64,000 nucleotides of DNA. Source: Flavobacterium potami (lineage in GTDB: Bacteria; Bacteroidota; Bacteroidia; Flavobacteriales; Flavobacteriaceae). Each line of letters begins with the position of its first letter. The stretch's first letter is position 1. The translations under genes and the position numbers were made by a program. The notes below the pieces were generated by a model. The model worked only from the letters and a program-made list of their open reading frames with translations. It made no database searches and was not told where the DNA came from. Positions 52,886 to 61,278 of the stretch are shown one piece after another. Where the stretch lies: contig NZ_JAINUY010000004.1 of assembly GCF_020026915.1 (NCBI RefSeq), positions 310,001 through 374,000 of the forward strand. The letters are read 5' to 3'.

Positions 52886-53289
52886 TATTTGGTAATGCTG
52901 TTTTTTAATTCGTTGATTGATACCTCAAAAGCATCGGCATATTTCTGCAGAATTTTATCACTTAAAGTTGCAAAAACACTTGGTTTGAAATGTCTTTTTA
53001 CGCGCCATTTCCAGAACCCTACATAGCTTGATAAAATCGTAAGATCCATTTTGTTGATTTCCATAAAATATACAATCGGACTTGCTTCGCCATTTAAAAC
53101 CTGTTGTTTGGCATCGGCAATTCTTTCGTTTATTTCGTCAATAGAATTAGAAAGTGCAATTGTTTTTGGTTCCCAGCCTGTACTTAAGGTTGTGGTATAA
53201 TTGCCATTTTCATCTGTTGCATACAAAAGTTCTTTAACGTTGTTTTTCGTTAAATTACTTTGATCCTGAGGTACTTTATCTTTTTCCAT
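52885..53289 (-). CDS. Small hypothetical protein coupled to the BtrH-like gene
   Basis: 134 aa, soluble, no signal peptide. An acidic and polar N-terminus is followed by helices DEINERIADAKQQVLNGEAS and a tryptophan-containing FWKWRVKRHFKPS. No family recognised. The TAATG overlap with the BtrH-like gene suggests that the two proteins are made in equal amounts and may interact. Confidence 0.68.
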   Translation of the reverse strand: MEKDKVPQDQSNLTKNNVKELLYATDENGNYTTTLSTGWEPKTIALSNSIDEINERIADAKQQVLNGEASPIVYFMEINKMDLTILSSYVGFWKWRVKRHFKPSVFATLSDKILQKYADAFEVSINELKNSITK

Positions 53290-53317
53290 TACCTAGTTTT
53301 ATTTTCAAGTGGGATTG

Positions 53318-53785
53318 CTACGAAACTGAAATTGTTTTCTGAATAAACAAATTAATTTCGCATTCTAAGAGTATTTGGTCTTCAACAGAACTTTTACAGC
53401 TCATTGTGCATAAAGTATAATCGTCGCCGACAAATTTTGAAACTAAATCGGCTTTAGTAATTATAGTATCGCCGACTTTTGGCAGTGTATGAATTTTTAC
53501 ATTTTTTAATGCACTGATAAACCCAATTACATTTACGTTCTCATTTTCTAGTCCGTTATCGTCAAAAAAATATTTTTTTCCAACAATTGCCGAACATGTT
53601 TGTGCTGTGTTTTCAATTAAACCAGCTTCTATAAAAACATTATTCTGAACAAAAATATTGTCTTCTTTGATCAAAAAAATGGTTTCTACAAAGTTGGCAT
53701 CAATATCCAAAATCAAATCCACCATAAGCATTGGTGCTCGGTGTGGTAAATAATTTTGTATGTCAACAGCAGAAGTTGTTTTCAT
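53318..53785 (-). CDS. Hotdog-fold 3-hydroxyacyl-ACP dehydratase (ApeP-like)
   Basis: 155 aa. It begins YLPHRAPMLMVDLILD, the FabA/FabZ-like opening with His15, and the second half of the active site is FIEAGLIENTAQTCSAIVG with its Glu. The usual HFPGxPVMPG loop is replaced by NVFIEAG. Such divergent hotdog proteins act as dehydratases in aryl polyene synthesis. It lies 7 bases after a homologous gene. Confidence 0.85.
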   Translation of the reverse strand: MKTTSAVDIQNYLPHRAPMLMVDLILDIDANFVETIFLIKEDNIFVQNNVFIEAGLIENTAQTCSAIVGKKYFFDDNGLENENVNVIGFISALKNVKIHTLPKVGDTIITKADLVSKFVGDDYTLCTMSCKSSVEDQILLECEINLFIQKTISVS

Positions 53786-53792
53786 TATTGCT

Positions 53793-54224
53793 TTATTTTG
53801 CCAAAACGGTTTTCATTTGTCCTCTGGCAATTTCCTCATTGTTTAAAGAAGTAACAATATCCACTAAAGTAATTCCGGCAAATTCTTGCAGAATAGTTAC
53901 TTCAGACTGAATAACGTCATTTAATTTCGGAAGTCTTTTAATTTCAATTTCTTTAATCGAACCAATATAACCTGTTGGCGCAGTTTCATTTTTTAGAAAA
54001 AACTGATAACCTGTATGCAAAGCCACCGATTGTGCCATATGTTCTATTAAACCTGCTTCCAGAAAAGAATTGTCTGTAACGAAAATATTTTCACTTTGAA
54101 TTTTTAAACCAGAAACCAAAGAAGTTTCGGTGTAAGAATGCATAGCGTCTACCATCACAAAAGGAAACTTTTGAGGTAATAAATTTTCTACCATTTCTTT
54201 TTCTAAAAAAGCCATTGTTTCCAT
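53793..54224 (-). CDS. Hotdog-fold dehydratase-like protein
   Basis: 143 aa, related to the next gene (LLPQKFPFVMVDAMHSY, then FLEAGLIEHMAQSVALHTGYQF). The N-terminal His of the neighbour's PHRAPM is replaced (PQKFPF), so the pair may work as a heterodimer in which one subunit is impaired. The start at 54224 comes from the TAATG overlap with darB; a TTG at 54230 is also in frame. Confidence 0.82.
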   Translation of the reverse strand: METMAFLEKEMVENLLPQKFPFVMVDAMHSYTETSLVSGLKIQSENIFVTDNSFLEAGLIEHMAQSVALHTGYQFFLKNETAPTGYIGSIKEIEIKRLPKLNDVIQSEVTILQEFAGITLVDIVTSLNNEEIARGQMKTVLAK

Positions 54225-55357
54225 TAGCAAACAGTTAAATACGCATACGCGAAAGAGAATCTTCCACTTTCAGGAACAGATAATAAAATTTTATCTCCTT
54301 TTTTCAAATTTCCTGCATTCATCAATTCTTCAAGAGCCAAATAAATAGAGGCAGAACCAACATTTCCAACTCTAGAAAGATTCATGAACCATTTTTCGTC
54401 ACTCATTCCGATTCCTTTTTCGGCTAAACCTTTTTTCAATCCTTCCACAAAAAAGTTAGAAGAAACGTGAGGAATAAAATAAGTAATATCTTCCGATTTG
54501 ATGTTGTTTTTATCCATTGCGTCTTTCATGCTTTCTGCACCTTTAGACAGGATAAATTCATCTAATAATTTTACATCTTGTTTAATAGAGAATACCGATT
54601 CGTTCAGCCATTGTTCTGGCGAATAATCGCTCCATCCTTTAATTTCCCCATTTTCCATTTTATCACCTCCAGCATACATGCAAGTTTCTAATTCGTAAGC
54701 ATACGAAAAGGCTTCCATCCATTCTATTTTTAGTGAAATTTCTCCTTTGGGTTTATTTTCTAATAAAAAAGCTCCGGCTCCGTCAGATAACATCCAACGT
54801 AAGAAATCTTTTTTGAAGGCAATAATAGGTTGTTCTTCAAGGCTTTTTAAATTATCAGCCTCGTGATTGTATTTTTGAGCATTCAGCCAAGTAGAAACTT
54901 TTTCTGATCCTGTACAGATTGCATTTTTTGAATTTCCTGATTTTATGGAAAGATAACCGAATTTTAATGAGTTCATTCCAGCGCAGCAAACTCCAGTTGA
55001 AGAGTTTAATTCTACCGATTTATTTTTTAATAAACCATGAACCATCGCAGCGTGTGAAGGCAAAAAGATATCCGGAGTCGAAGTTCCGCATGAAAGTACT
55101 TCTAAATCTTGAGGCGTAAAATTTTCATCGAATAACGGTAAAATGGCATTTTTTGTTAATTCGGCATTGCTGTGTGTACTTTTCCCATCTTTATCAACAG
55201 CATAATATCGGCTTGTAATCTTATTGTTGCGCAAAATAATACGTCTTGCTTTAGAAGCAGTATCATTGATAAGACCTAAAAAGGCTTCCATTTCATCATT
55301 CGAAACAGCTTCATTTGGCAAATATTTTGCAGCTTTTGTAATATATACTTCAAACAT
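54224..55357 (-). CDS. darB: DarB, ketosynthase III of dialkylresorcinol synthesis
   Basis: 377 aa FabH-type condensing enzyme. The nucleophile is Cys125 in GVCCAGMNSLKFG, with His297 in FIPHVSSNF. DarB joins a beta-ketoacyl thioester with a second acyl chain to form the ring precursor of the dialkylresorcinol half of flexirubin. Identity is supported by adjacency to darA and by the N-terminal FEVYITKAAKYLPNEAVSN, which I recognise from flavobacterial DarB. It is coupled by TAATG to the hotdog gene. Confidence 0.92.
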   Translation of the reverse strand: MFEVYITKAAKYLPNEAVSNDEMEAFLGLINDTASKARRIILRNNKITSRYYAVDKDGKSTHSNAELTKNAILPLFDENFTPQDLEVLSCGTSTPDIFLPSHAAMVHGLLKNKSVELNSSTGVCCAGMNSLKFGYLSIKSGNSKNAICTGSEKVSTWLNAQKYNHEADNLKSLEEQPIIAFKKDFLRWMLSDGAGAFLLENKPKGEISLKIEWMEAFSYAYELETCMYAGGDKMENGEIKGWSDYSPEQWLNESVFSIKQDVKLLDEFILSKGAESMKDAMDKNNIKSEDITYFIPHVSSNFFVEGLKKGLAEKGIGMSDEKWFMNLSRVGNVGSASIYLALEELMNAGNLKKGDKILLSVPESGRFSFAYAYLTVC

Positions 55358-55374
55358 AATCTAAATTTCGTCTT

Positions 55375-56277
55375 CTAAACTCCCTGATAATATTGAGTTT
55401 CCTTTTTTATAGTTTTTAACTTAAGCGGATAGGTAATAAGGTGCAATATATACACTATTGGTGAAATTAACCATATCGCAAGGAATAAATAAACATTAAA
55501 TACTTTAAGTAGCTTTTTTCGGTTTTTTTGATTCTTCGAAATGATGTTCGACCATTTATTAAAAATCTTGTTTGCTGTCTTGTCAACAGTTACCAAATAG
55601 GAACTTATTTTTACTGCACCTGCGTCTACCAATTTTGGTTGTAAATCGGTATAATTATTCTTTTGAAACGAGTCCAATATGATTTCTCCAAACTGACTTG
55701 ATTCTTGTATGTCTTTTTCTGAAACTCCCGGAAGCGGAAAAATACCTAAATATTTTTTCTTAACTCCAGAAAACATCCATTCTACAATTGTGATTACGCT
55801 GATTAAATTTCCAACGCGGTCTACCAAAGCTACATTTCCAACCAAATTTGCATTGGCTTTTCTCAACAATACTTTTATTTTTTCCTGCGCCATAATCCAC
55901 ATATTTCTAGAACCGCTGATCGTAATTACAGGCGTATTGTTCAAGATTTTCTTGGCATCGTCGCTTTTCAAAAATGAATTAATCGGAATAGAAGGCGATA
56001 AATACCAAACCTGATAATGAAATAAAATCAAATCAAATTTTGTATTTAAAATCTCTTCTGAAACTGGTCTTAATGCCGTCGGAATTTGCAAGAACGATTC
56101 TGGAAAAGCATCAAAAAAAGAATCTTTATTCCACGGAAAGGGGAATGGCTTCTCTAATTGGATTTCGTGAAAAGTAAGTTTTATATCCTCTGAATTTAGA
56201 AAAGGTTTTGCAATATTTCGTGCAATAGATTCTAGTTGTCCGGACTGAGAATAATAAATTACGAGAACATTTTTCAT
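55375..56277 (-). CDS. darA: DarA, dialkylresorcinol-condensing enzyme
   Basis: 300 aa. The first ~200 residues are flavodoxin-like, with the phosphate-loop pattern VIYYSQSGQLESIARNI and the later TISGSRNMWIMAQEK. Two hydrophobic helices are at the C-terminus (VFNVYLFLAIWLISPIVYIL), so it may sit on the membrane. DarA closes the ring after DarB. The biochemical role of the flavodoxin fold in this step is not clear from sequence. It lies 17 bases upstream of darB on the same strand. Confidence 0.9.
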   Translation of the reverse strand: MKNVLVIYYSQSGQLESIARNIAKPFLNSEDIKLTFHEIQLEKPFPFPWNKDSFFDAFPESFLQIPTALRPVSEEILNTKFDLILFHYQVWYLSPSIPINSFLKSDDAKKILNNTPVITISGSRNMWIMAQEKIKVLLRKANANLVGNVALVDRVGNLISVITIVEWMFSGVKKKYLGIFPLPGVSEKDIQESSQFGEIILDSFQKNNYTDLQPKLVDAGAVKISSYLVTVDKTANKIFNKWSNIISKNQKNRKKLLKVFNVYLFLAIWLISPIVYILHLITYPLKLKTIKKETQYYQGV

Positions 56278-56350
56278 TTGGGTTTCTGGCTATGGTGGTC
56301 AGCAAAAATAGTTAAATTTATTTAAACGAATTTTCTTATTTCGACGAACG

Positions 56351-56680
56351 TTTTTTATTAGCCACGAATTCACGAATTATTCAAAATAAAGGCTTAATGA
56401 TTAATTTTGTTTAAATTATTCATGAGATTTACTTCACGAATTATGATTCGTGCAAATGATATGATTTTTGGGAGCAATTATTGAGATTTTTTATTAGCCA
56501 CAAATTGAAGAAATTATTTAAAACTGCTGTAGTGATGATGATTTTGCTGAAATTATAACTGTAGTTAATTTCACAAATTATAGTGTATGCAAAGGATATT
56601 ATTTTAGAAAAAAAATTAGTGAAATTAGCGACAAAAACATTCGTTCCAAATAATTAGGGAAAATTCGTGAATTCGTGGCA
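56351..56680. repeat. Composite repeat spacer upstream of darA
   Basis: This 416-base non-coding spacer (56278-56693) is bounded by a perfect 18-base inverted pair, GCCACGAATTCACGAATT at 56361-56378 and its complement at 56662-56679. Inside, two diverged direct copies about 136 bases apart start TTTTTTATTAGCCAC at 56351 and 56487 and share TTCAC(G/A)AATTAT further on. No open frame was found. It may hold the darA promoter, but no TAnnTTTG box was found close to the darA start. Confidence 0.75.
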
Positions 56681-56693
56681 AAAAAAATAAAAA

Positions 56694-57575
56694 TTAAGTT
56701 TCAGATTCATTCCAAAAATCAAAATAATTGAACCACTGTAGCGGATAACGATTTAGAATGCTTTCCACACTTTTCACATATTCTTTCAAAAGCCCTTTTT
56801 CGTCACGATGTTTTACTTCGGCTTCTCTGGCGTATAAATGATAATGAAGATTTGGTTCTTTCATTACATAAACAAATACAACAGGAACTTTTAATCGGGA
56901 AGCAATTAAAAATGGTCCAGCAGGAAAGTTGGCTTCTTTACCTAAAAAGTTTTCAGTTAAAGATTTTGTTCCTTCAAAATAACGATCGCCGGTAAAACAG
57001 ATCAATTCGTTATTCGCCAAAGCGGCATTGATCTCAAAAATATGAGACAAATCTTCTTTGATGATAATGAATTTTACAGTTGGTTTTTGAGAAACACTTT
57101 CCAAATAATTTTTAATGGCAGAATGTTCCAAATCTGTAGTAACAAGATTGATTTGGAAATTGAGATCAATATCTCCCAAAAAATGTTCAGCAATTTCAAA
57201 ATTGCCGACATGTGCGCTAATTAAAACACCACCTTTTTTTTCTGCCAGTAATTTTTTTAGCGTTTCGATTCCGTCAAATTCATAAGTGAATTTGTTTCGC
57301 ATTCCGGCAGAAATCGAAATCTTATCAATAATAGTTTGTCCAAAAGTGTAATAACTTTTGAAAACCATTTTTTTGGATTTGAAATAGGAATATTGAAGTC
57401 TTTCTTTAAAATAATAGAAAATGGCTCTGTTGCTTTTTCTTAGAAATAAAAAATAATAAGAAGCAACAAAGTAAAGTAAGACATAAGCGGCTTTTACACC
57501 CGCTTTCTGAATCAAAAAAACGAATATTCGATAACCTAAAACAGTTCCTTTGGATTTACCATCCCATTGACTCAT
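56694..57575 (-). CDS. LpxL/HtrB-type lysophospholipid acyltransferase
   Basis: 293 aa. One N-terminal membrane helix region (about 28-46) precedes the acyltransferase domain. The catalytic HxxxxE is SAHVGNFEIAEH (His122, Glu127), followed by TGDRYFEGTKS and FPAGPFLIA. It is usual in aryl polyene clusters and a candidate for esterifying the polyene acid. Its ATG follows the ACP stop directly. Confidence 0.9.
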   Translation of the reverse strand: MSQWDGKSKGTVLGYRIFVFLIQKAGVKAAYVLLYFVASYYFLFLRKSNRAIFYYFKERLQYSYFKSKKMVFKSYYTFGQTIIDKISISAGMRNKFTYEFDGIETLKKLLAEKKGGVLISAHVGNFEIAEHFLGDIDLNFQINLVTTDLEHSAIKNYLESVSQKPTVKFIIIKEDLSHIFEINAALANNELICFTGDRYFEGTKSLTENFLGKEANFPAGPFLIASRLKVPVVFVYVMKEPNLHYHLYAREAEVKHRDEKGLLKEYVKSVESILNRYPLQWFNYFDFWNESET

Positions 57576-57830
57576 TTAAGCTGATTTGGCTTTTATTTTG
57601 GTTTCGATAAGGTCGTAGAAACTTTGAAAATCAGAAATTCCAACAAAATCTGCTTCAACCAGTTTTACACCAAAGTTGGCTTCAATTGAAACTACCAAGT
57701 CAACATAATCCAAGCTGTCTAACCCAAGTGTATCTTTTAAATTAGCATTTGGTTCAATGTCGTCATTGTCTACTTCAAATTCATCAACTAAAAAACCATT
57801 TATTCTTGCTATAATCTCTTCTTTATTCAT
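57576..57830 (-). CDS. Acyl carrier protein
   Basis: 84 aa. The phosphopantetheine site is Ser39 in DTLGLDSLDYVDLVVSIE. It is the second ACP of the cluster and is clearly different from the one at 46812-47069. It overlaps the ketosynthase gene by 8 bases and abuts the acyltransferase gene, so it may be the donor for that enzyme. Confidence 0.94.
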   Translation of the reverse strand: MNKEEIIARINGFLVDEFEVDNDDIEPNANLKDTLGLDSLDYVDLVVSIEANFGVKLVEADFVGISDFQSFYDLIETKIKAKSA

Positions 57831-59058
57831 CGTTTAATTTAAACTTTTTAACCACCAACGCAGAGTTGGTTCCTCCGAACCCGAAAGAATTGGACAAAAA
57901 TATGTCAAATTTTTTGTTTAACGTAGTTTTAACTAAATTTAATTTTGATGCATCTTCGTCAGGATTTTCCAAATTGATGTTTGGCGCGATAAAATCGTGC
58001 TGCATCATTAGGATGGAATAGATAATTTCACTCGCTCCCGCCATCCAGCATTCGTGTCCTGTCATCGATTTTGTTGAACTTATATACGGATTTCTTTCAC
58101 CAAAAACTTCAAAAATTGCTTTTGCTTCGTTTGCATCACCAACCGGAGTTGAGGTTGCATGTGCATTTATGTATTCAATATCTGAGGCTTGTAATTTGGC
58201 ATCATCCAATGCTCGTTTCATTGCTGTGGCAGGTCCTTCGACATTTGGGGTAGAAATATGTCCACCGTTTGATGAAAATCCGTAACCGCCAATTTCTGCA
58301 ATGATATTGGCACCACGCGCAATAGCAGATTCGTAACTTTCTAAAATCAAAGTTGCACCGCCACCGCTCGGAATCAAGCCATCTCGATCTGCATCAAAAG
58401 GTCTTGAAGCTTTTTCTGGATCGCTTTCTCTGTTAGAAAAAACACCTAATCCGTCAAAACTGCTCATGGCATATTTATTAATTTCCTGAGCTCCTCCGGT
58501 AATTACAATATCCTGAAAACCATTTTTAATTAAAAAATAAGCCAAACCAATAGAGTGAGAACCACTCGCACAAGCTGCGCTTACAGTAAGATTGATGCCG
58601 CGAAGTTTAAAAATCGTTGAAAGATTCATTGTTACCGTAGAATTCATCGATTTAAAAATCGCGCCAGAACCAATAAGGGCAGTGTCTTTTTTCTCGCGTA
58701 CAATATCTGTTGCGTCAATGATAGCTTTAGAAACGGAGTCATTTCCATACATGATACCCACTTCATGCTCATCAAAAAAAGCATCGTCGATATTTGCATT
58801 TTTCAATGCTTCTATAGTGGCCATATAAGCATATTCGGTTTCTTCACCAATGCTCATACGTTGTCTTCTAGTCAATAAATTTTTAAGATCAGCTTTCGGA
58901 ACCATTCCTGTCAAGGCTGATTGAAAACCAAATTCTTTACGTTCAGAATCAAACTGAATACCAGATTTTCCTTCGTATAGCGAATCTTTTACTTCGTCTA
59001 AAGAGGTTCCGATACAAGAATAAATTCCCATTCCAGTAATTACAACTCTTCTATTCAT
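57823..59058 (-). CDS. Beta-ketoacyl-ACP synthase II type
   Basis: 411 aa with full triad: Cys163 in VSAACASGSHSIGLA, His300 in NAHATSTPVGD and His335 in SMTGHECWMAGASE. The usual HGTGT has become HATST, as in the aryl polyene ApeR-like enzymes. It overlaps the ACP gene by 8 bases. Together with the ACP and acyltransferase it forms a compact block that probably makes or extends chains for the pigment. Confidence 0.92.
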   Translation of the reverse strand: MNRRVVITGMGIYSCIGTSLDEVKDSLYEGKSGIQFDSERKEFGFQSALTGMVPKADLKNLLTRRQRMSIGEETEYAYMATIEALKNANIDDAFFDEHEVGIMYGNDSVSKAIIDATDIVREKKDTALIGSGAIFKSMNSTVTMNLSTIFKLRGINLTVSAACASGSHSIGLAYFLIKNGFQDIVITGGAQEINKYAMSSFDGLGVFSNRESDPEKASRPFDADRDGLIPSGGGATLILESYESAIARGANIIAEIGGYGFSSNGGHISTPNVEGPATAMKRALDDAKLQASDIEYINAHATSTPVGDANEAKAIFEVFGERNPYISSTKSMTGHECWMAGASEIIYSILMMQHDFIAPNINLENPDEDASKLNLVKTTLNKKFDIFLSNSFGFGGTNSALVVKKFKLNDE

Positions 59059-59134
59059 CGTCTTTCAAAGTAATTTTATATCCTTAAAGTGTAATTTTTT
59101 TAATCAAAAGGTACAAAGTTTTTGTTTTTTTAAT

Positions 59135-59215
59135 CTCGCAAAGACGCAGAGTCGCAAAGAATACTTTTTAAAGTCTTTTTAATAAAAAAACTTGGCGACT
59201 CTGCGTCTTTGCGAG
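59135..59215. repeat. Perfect 21-bp inverted repeat, CTCGCAAAGACGCAGAGTCGC family
   Basis: Arms 59135-59155 and 59195-59215 are exactly complementary around a 39-base loop. They fill the centre of the 209-base spacer between fabG and the KS gene. This is the same family as 46668-46764. There is no T tail on the minus strand, so it is not an obvious terminator. Confidence 0.85.
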
Positions 59216-59267
59216 CAATTTTCAGCATTAAAAAACTTGCTTGAACCTCGCAAAAGTGAAGCAATTC

Positions 59268-59999
59268 TTAAGAATATATCCCACCGTTTATATTGATAAT
59301 CTCTCCTGTAATATAGCTGGCTTTTTTAGAAATCAAAAAGCTTACCAAATCTGCTACTTCTTCGGCTTCGCCAAAACGATTTACCGGAATAAGTTTCAGT
59401 AATTCTTTTTCGTCCAATTCGCTTGTCATATCTGTTTTGATAAAACCTGGAGCTACTGCATTTACAGTAATATTTCGTTTTGCCACTTCTTGTGCCAATG
59501 CTTTTGTAGCAGCAACAATAGCACCTTTTGCCGCTGAATAATTAGTTTGCCCTGCAGTTCCTTTTACTCCAGAAACTGAAACAACGTTTACAATTCGGCC
59601 ATATTTATTGCGAAGCATTTTTTGAATGAAGAACTGTGTTACATTAAAAAAACCGTTCGTACTTGTATTCATCACACTATTCCAGTCTTGAGGTGTCATC
59701 CACATAAAAAGACCATCTTTAGTAATTCCCGCGTTGTTTACGATTGCTTCAACTAATTTTTCAGGATTTTCTTCCTGCCATTGCATAAGAACGTTTTGTA
59801 CTTGTTCAAAATCAGCAACATCAAAACCTAAGATTTCTCCTGTTGCACCTAATTTCTGTATTTCTTGTAATGTTTCCTCAGCGGCTGTTTTATTCGAATG
59901 ATAGTTAATCAGAATATGATAATCAGATTCTACGGCTAATTTTTTGCAAATAGCACTTCCGATTCCTCTAGAACCGCCTGTTACTAATACACACTTCAT
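59268..59999 (-). CDS. fabG: 3-oxoacyl-ACP reductase
   Basis: 243 aa short-chain dehydrogenase. NADP-binding GGSRGIGSAI is at 8-17, NNAG at 88-91, and catalytic Ser141, Tyr154 and Lys158 lie within NVVSVSGVKG...NYSAAKG. It reduces the 3-keto group after each condensation in the polyene cycle. It starts 9 bases from the WG-repeat gene upstream. Confidence 0.93.
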   Translation of the reverse strand: MKCVLVTGGSRGIGSAICKKLAVESDYHILINYHSNKTAAEETLQEIQKLGATGEILGFDVADFEQVQNVLMQWQEENPEKLVEAIVNNAGITKDGLFMWMTPQDWNSVMNTSTNGFFNVTQFFIQKMLRNKYGRIVNVVSVSGVKGTAGQTNYSAAKGAIVAATKALAQEVAKRNITVNAVAPGFIKTDMTSELDEKELLKLIPVNRFGEAEEVADLVSFLISKKASYITGEIININGGIYS

Positions 60000-60008
60000 A
60001 AGTGAAAT

Positions 60009-61238
60009 TTATTTCTTTTTCTTAGCTGCTGGTTTCGTTGCCGATTTTGCAGCTGGTTTGGTTGTTTTTGTTTCTTGTTTTGGGGCTTCAGCTGGAGCAG
60101 CAGCAACGGGTTGAGTTTTTTCTGATTTCGAGAATAATTCAGCATTTTCAAACCATTGGTTTGCTAAAACTGTTCCATCTGGATTAAGAAATCCCCATTT
60201 CCCTTCGTTTTTCACTCTTGCAACGCCATTGATAAATCCTTTATCTTGTTGTGTAAACATCGCGATAATAGCATTTGTCGTGATTCCGTATTGTGTTGGA
60301 ATTACCAATTTTCCAGATTCGTTAATGAATCCCCAGTTACTTTCTTTAATTGGCGCCAGACCGTTTGTACTAAAAACTTCTGCATCATTGTAAGTTGGTT
60401 CAATTACAAATTTTCCTTCTGGATTGATGAATCCCCATTTTTTTCCAACTAAAACAGGAGCTAGATTTTTACAGAAAGCTTTTCCTTTATCATAAATAGG
60501 AAGAATTGCCCAATTTCCTTTTAAGTCGATATAACCAATTTTTCCGTTCTTTTTAGCATAAGTCAAATCCTGAGTTTCGAAATCCCAAATTTTTTCTGCG
60601 CCATCAACTGGAATAAATTTTCCGCCGCTTACAAGACCGAAAGTTTTATCTTTTCTAGCCCAAGTTGTGTTTTTGAAATAGTTTCCAATTTCAGCATAAG
60701 CTGGTTCAACCATTTCCTTTCCTTGCGTATTGATGATTCCCCAGTTTTTGTTCAATTCAACTCTGGCATAACCATTTTCAAAAGATTTGATTTGATCGTA
60801 TTTTGGTTCTAAAACAACAACCATTTTATTGTTGATTAGTCCCACTTTATTGTTTTGTCTGATAAAAGCAACACCATCATTAAAATCAAATACTTTATCT
60901 GTAGTAGGTGCTTTTTGGATTTCTCCTTTTGTATTAATATAAACCCATTCTTTGTCTTTTTGTACAACAGCTATTCCGTTGTTAAAATCTTTTGCATCTT
61001 TAAAATCTGCTGGAATTACCCAAGTTCCTTTTGTGTCGATAAAACCCCATTTTCCGCCATTTTCAACAGCAGCCAAACCTTCAGAAAAACTTCTGGCAGA
61101 TTTGTATTGAGGTTCGATTTTAAAAGATCCGTCTTTAGAAAGATAACCAATTTTAGAGTTCTTTTTAACTAATGCTAATTCTTGACTATTAACAAATTGA
61201 ATGCAGCTTAGCAATAAAAATACAAGTGACTTTTTCAT
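60009..61238 (-). CDS. Exported WG-repeat protein
   Basis: 409 aa. Signal peptide 1-19 (ending CIQFVNS) supports the ATG at 61238 over a longer frame from 61253. About ten WG repeats follow, of the form KWGFI(D/N)xxGxxVIxPxY (for example GKWGFIDTKGTWVIPADF). The C-terminal ~45 residues are rich in Ala, Lys, Thr and Pro and of low complexity. WG repeats have no known enzymatic role. Why it sits in a pigment cluster is unclear. Confidence 0.88.
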   Translation of the reverse strand: MKKSLVFLLLSCIQFVNSQELALVKKNSKIGYLSKDGSFKIEPQYKSARSFSEGLAAVENGGKWGFIDTKGTWVIPADFKDAKDFNNGIAVVQKDKEWVYINTKGEIQKAPTTDKVFDFNDGVAFIRQNNKVGLINNKMVVVLEPKYDQIKSFENGYARVELNKNWGIINTQGKEMVEPAYAEIGNYFKNTTWARKDKTFGLVSGGKFIPVDGAEKIWDFETQDLTYAKKNGKIGYIDLKGNWAILPIYDKGKAFCKNLAPVLVGKKWGFINPEGKFVIEPTYNDAEVFSTNGLAPIKESNWGFINESGKLVIPTQYGITTNAIIAMFTQQDKGFINGVARVKNEGKWGFLNPDGTVLANQWFENAELFSKSEKTQPVAAAPAEAPKQETKTTKPAAKSATKPAAKKKK

Positions 61239-61278
61239 GATTTTAAGATTCAATATTAATACTGTAAATTAAAGATTT

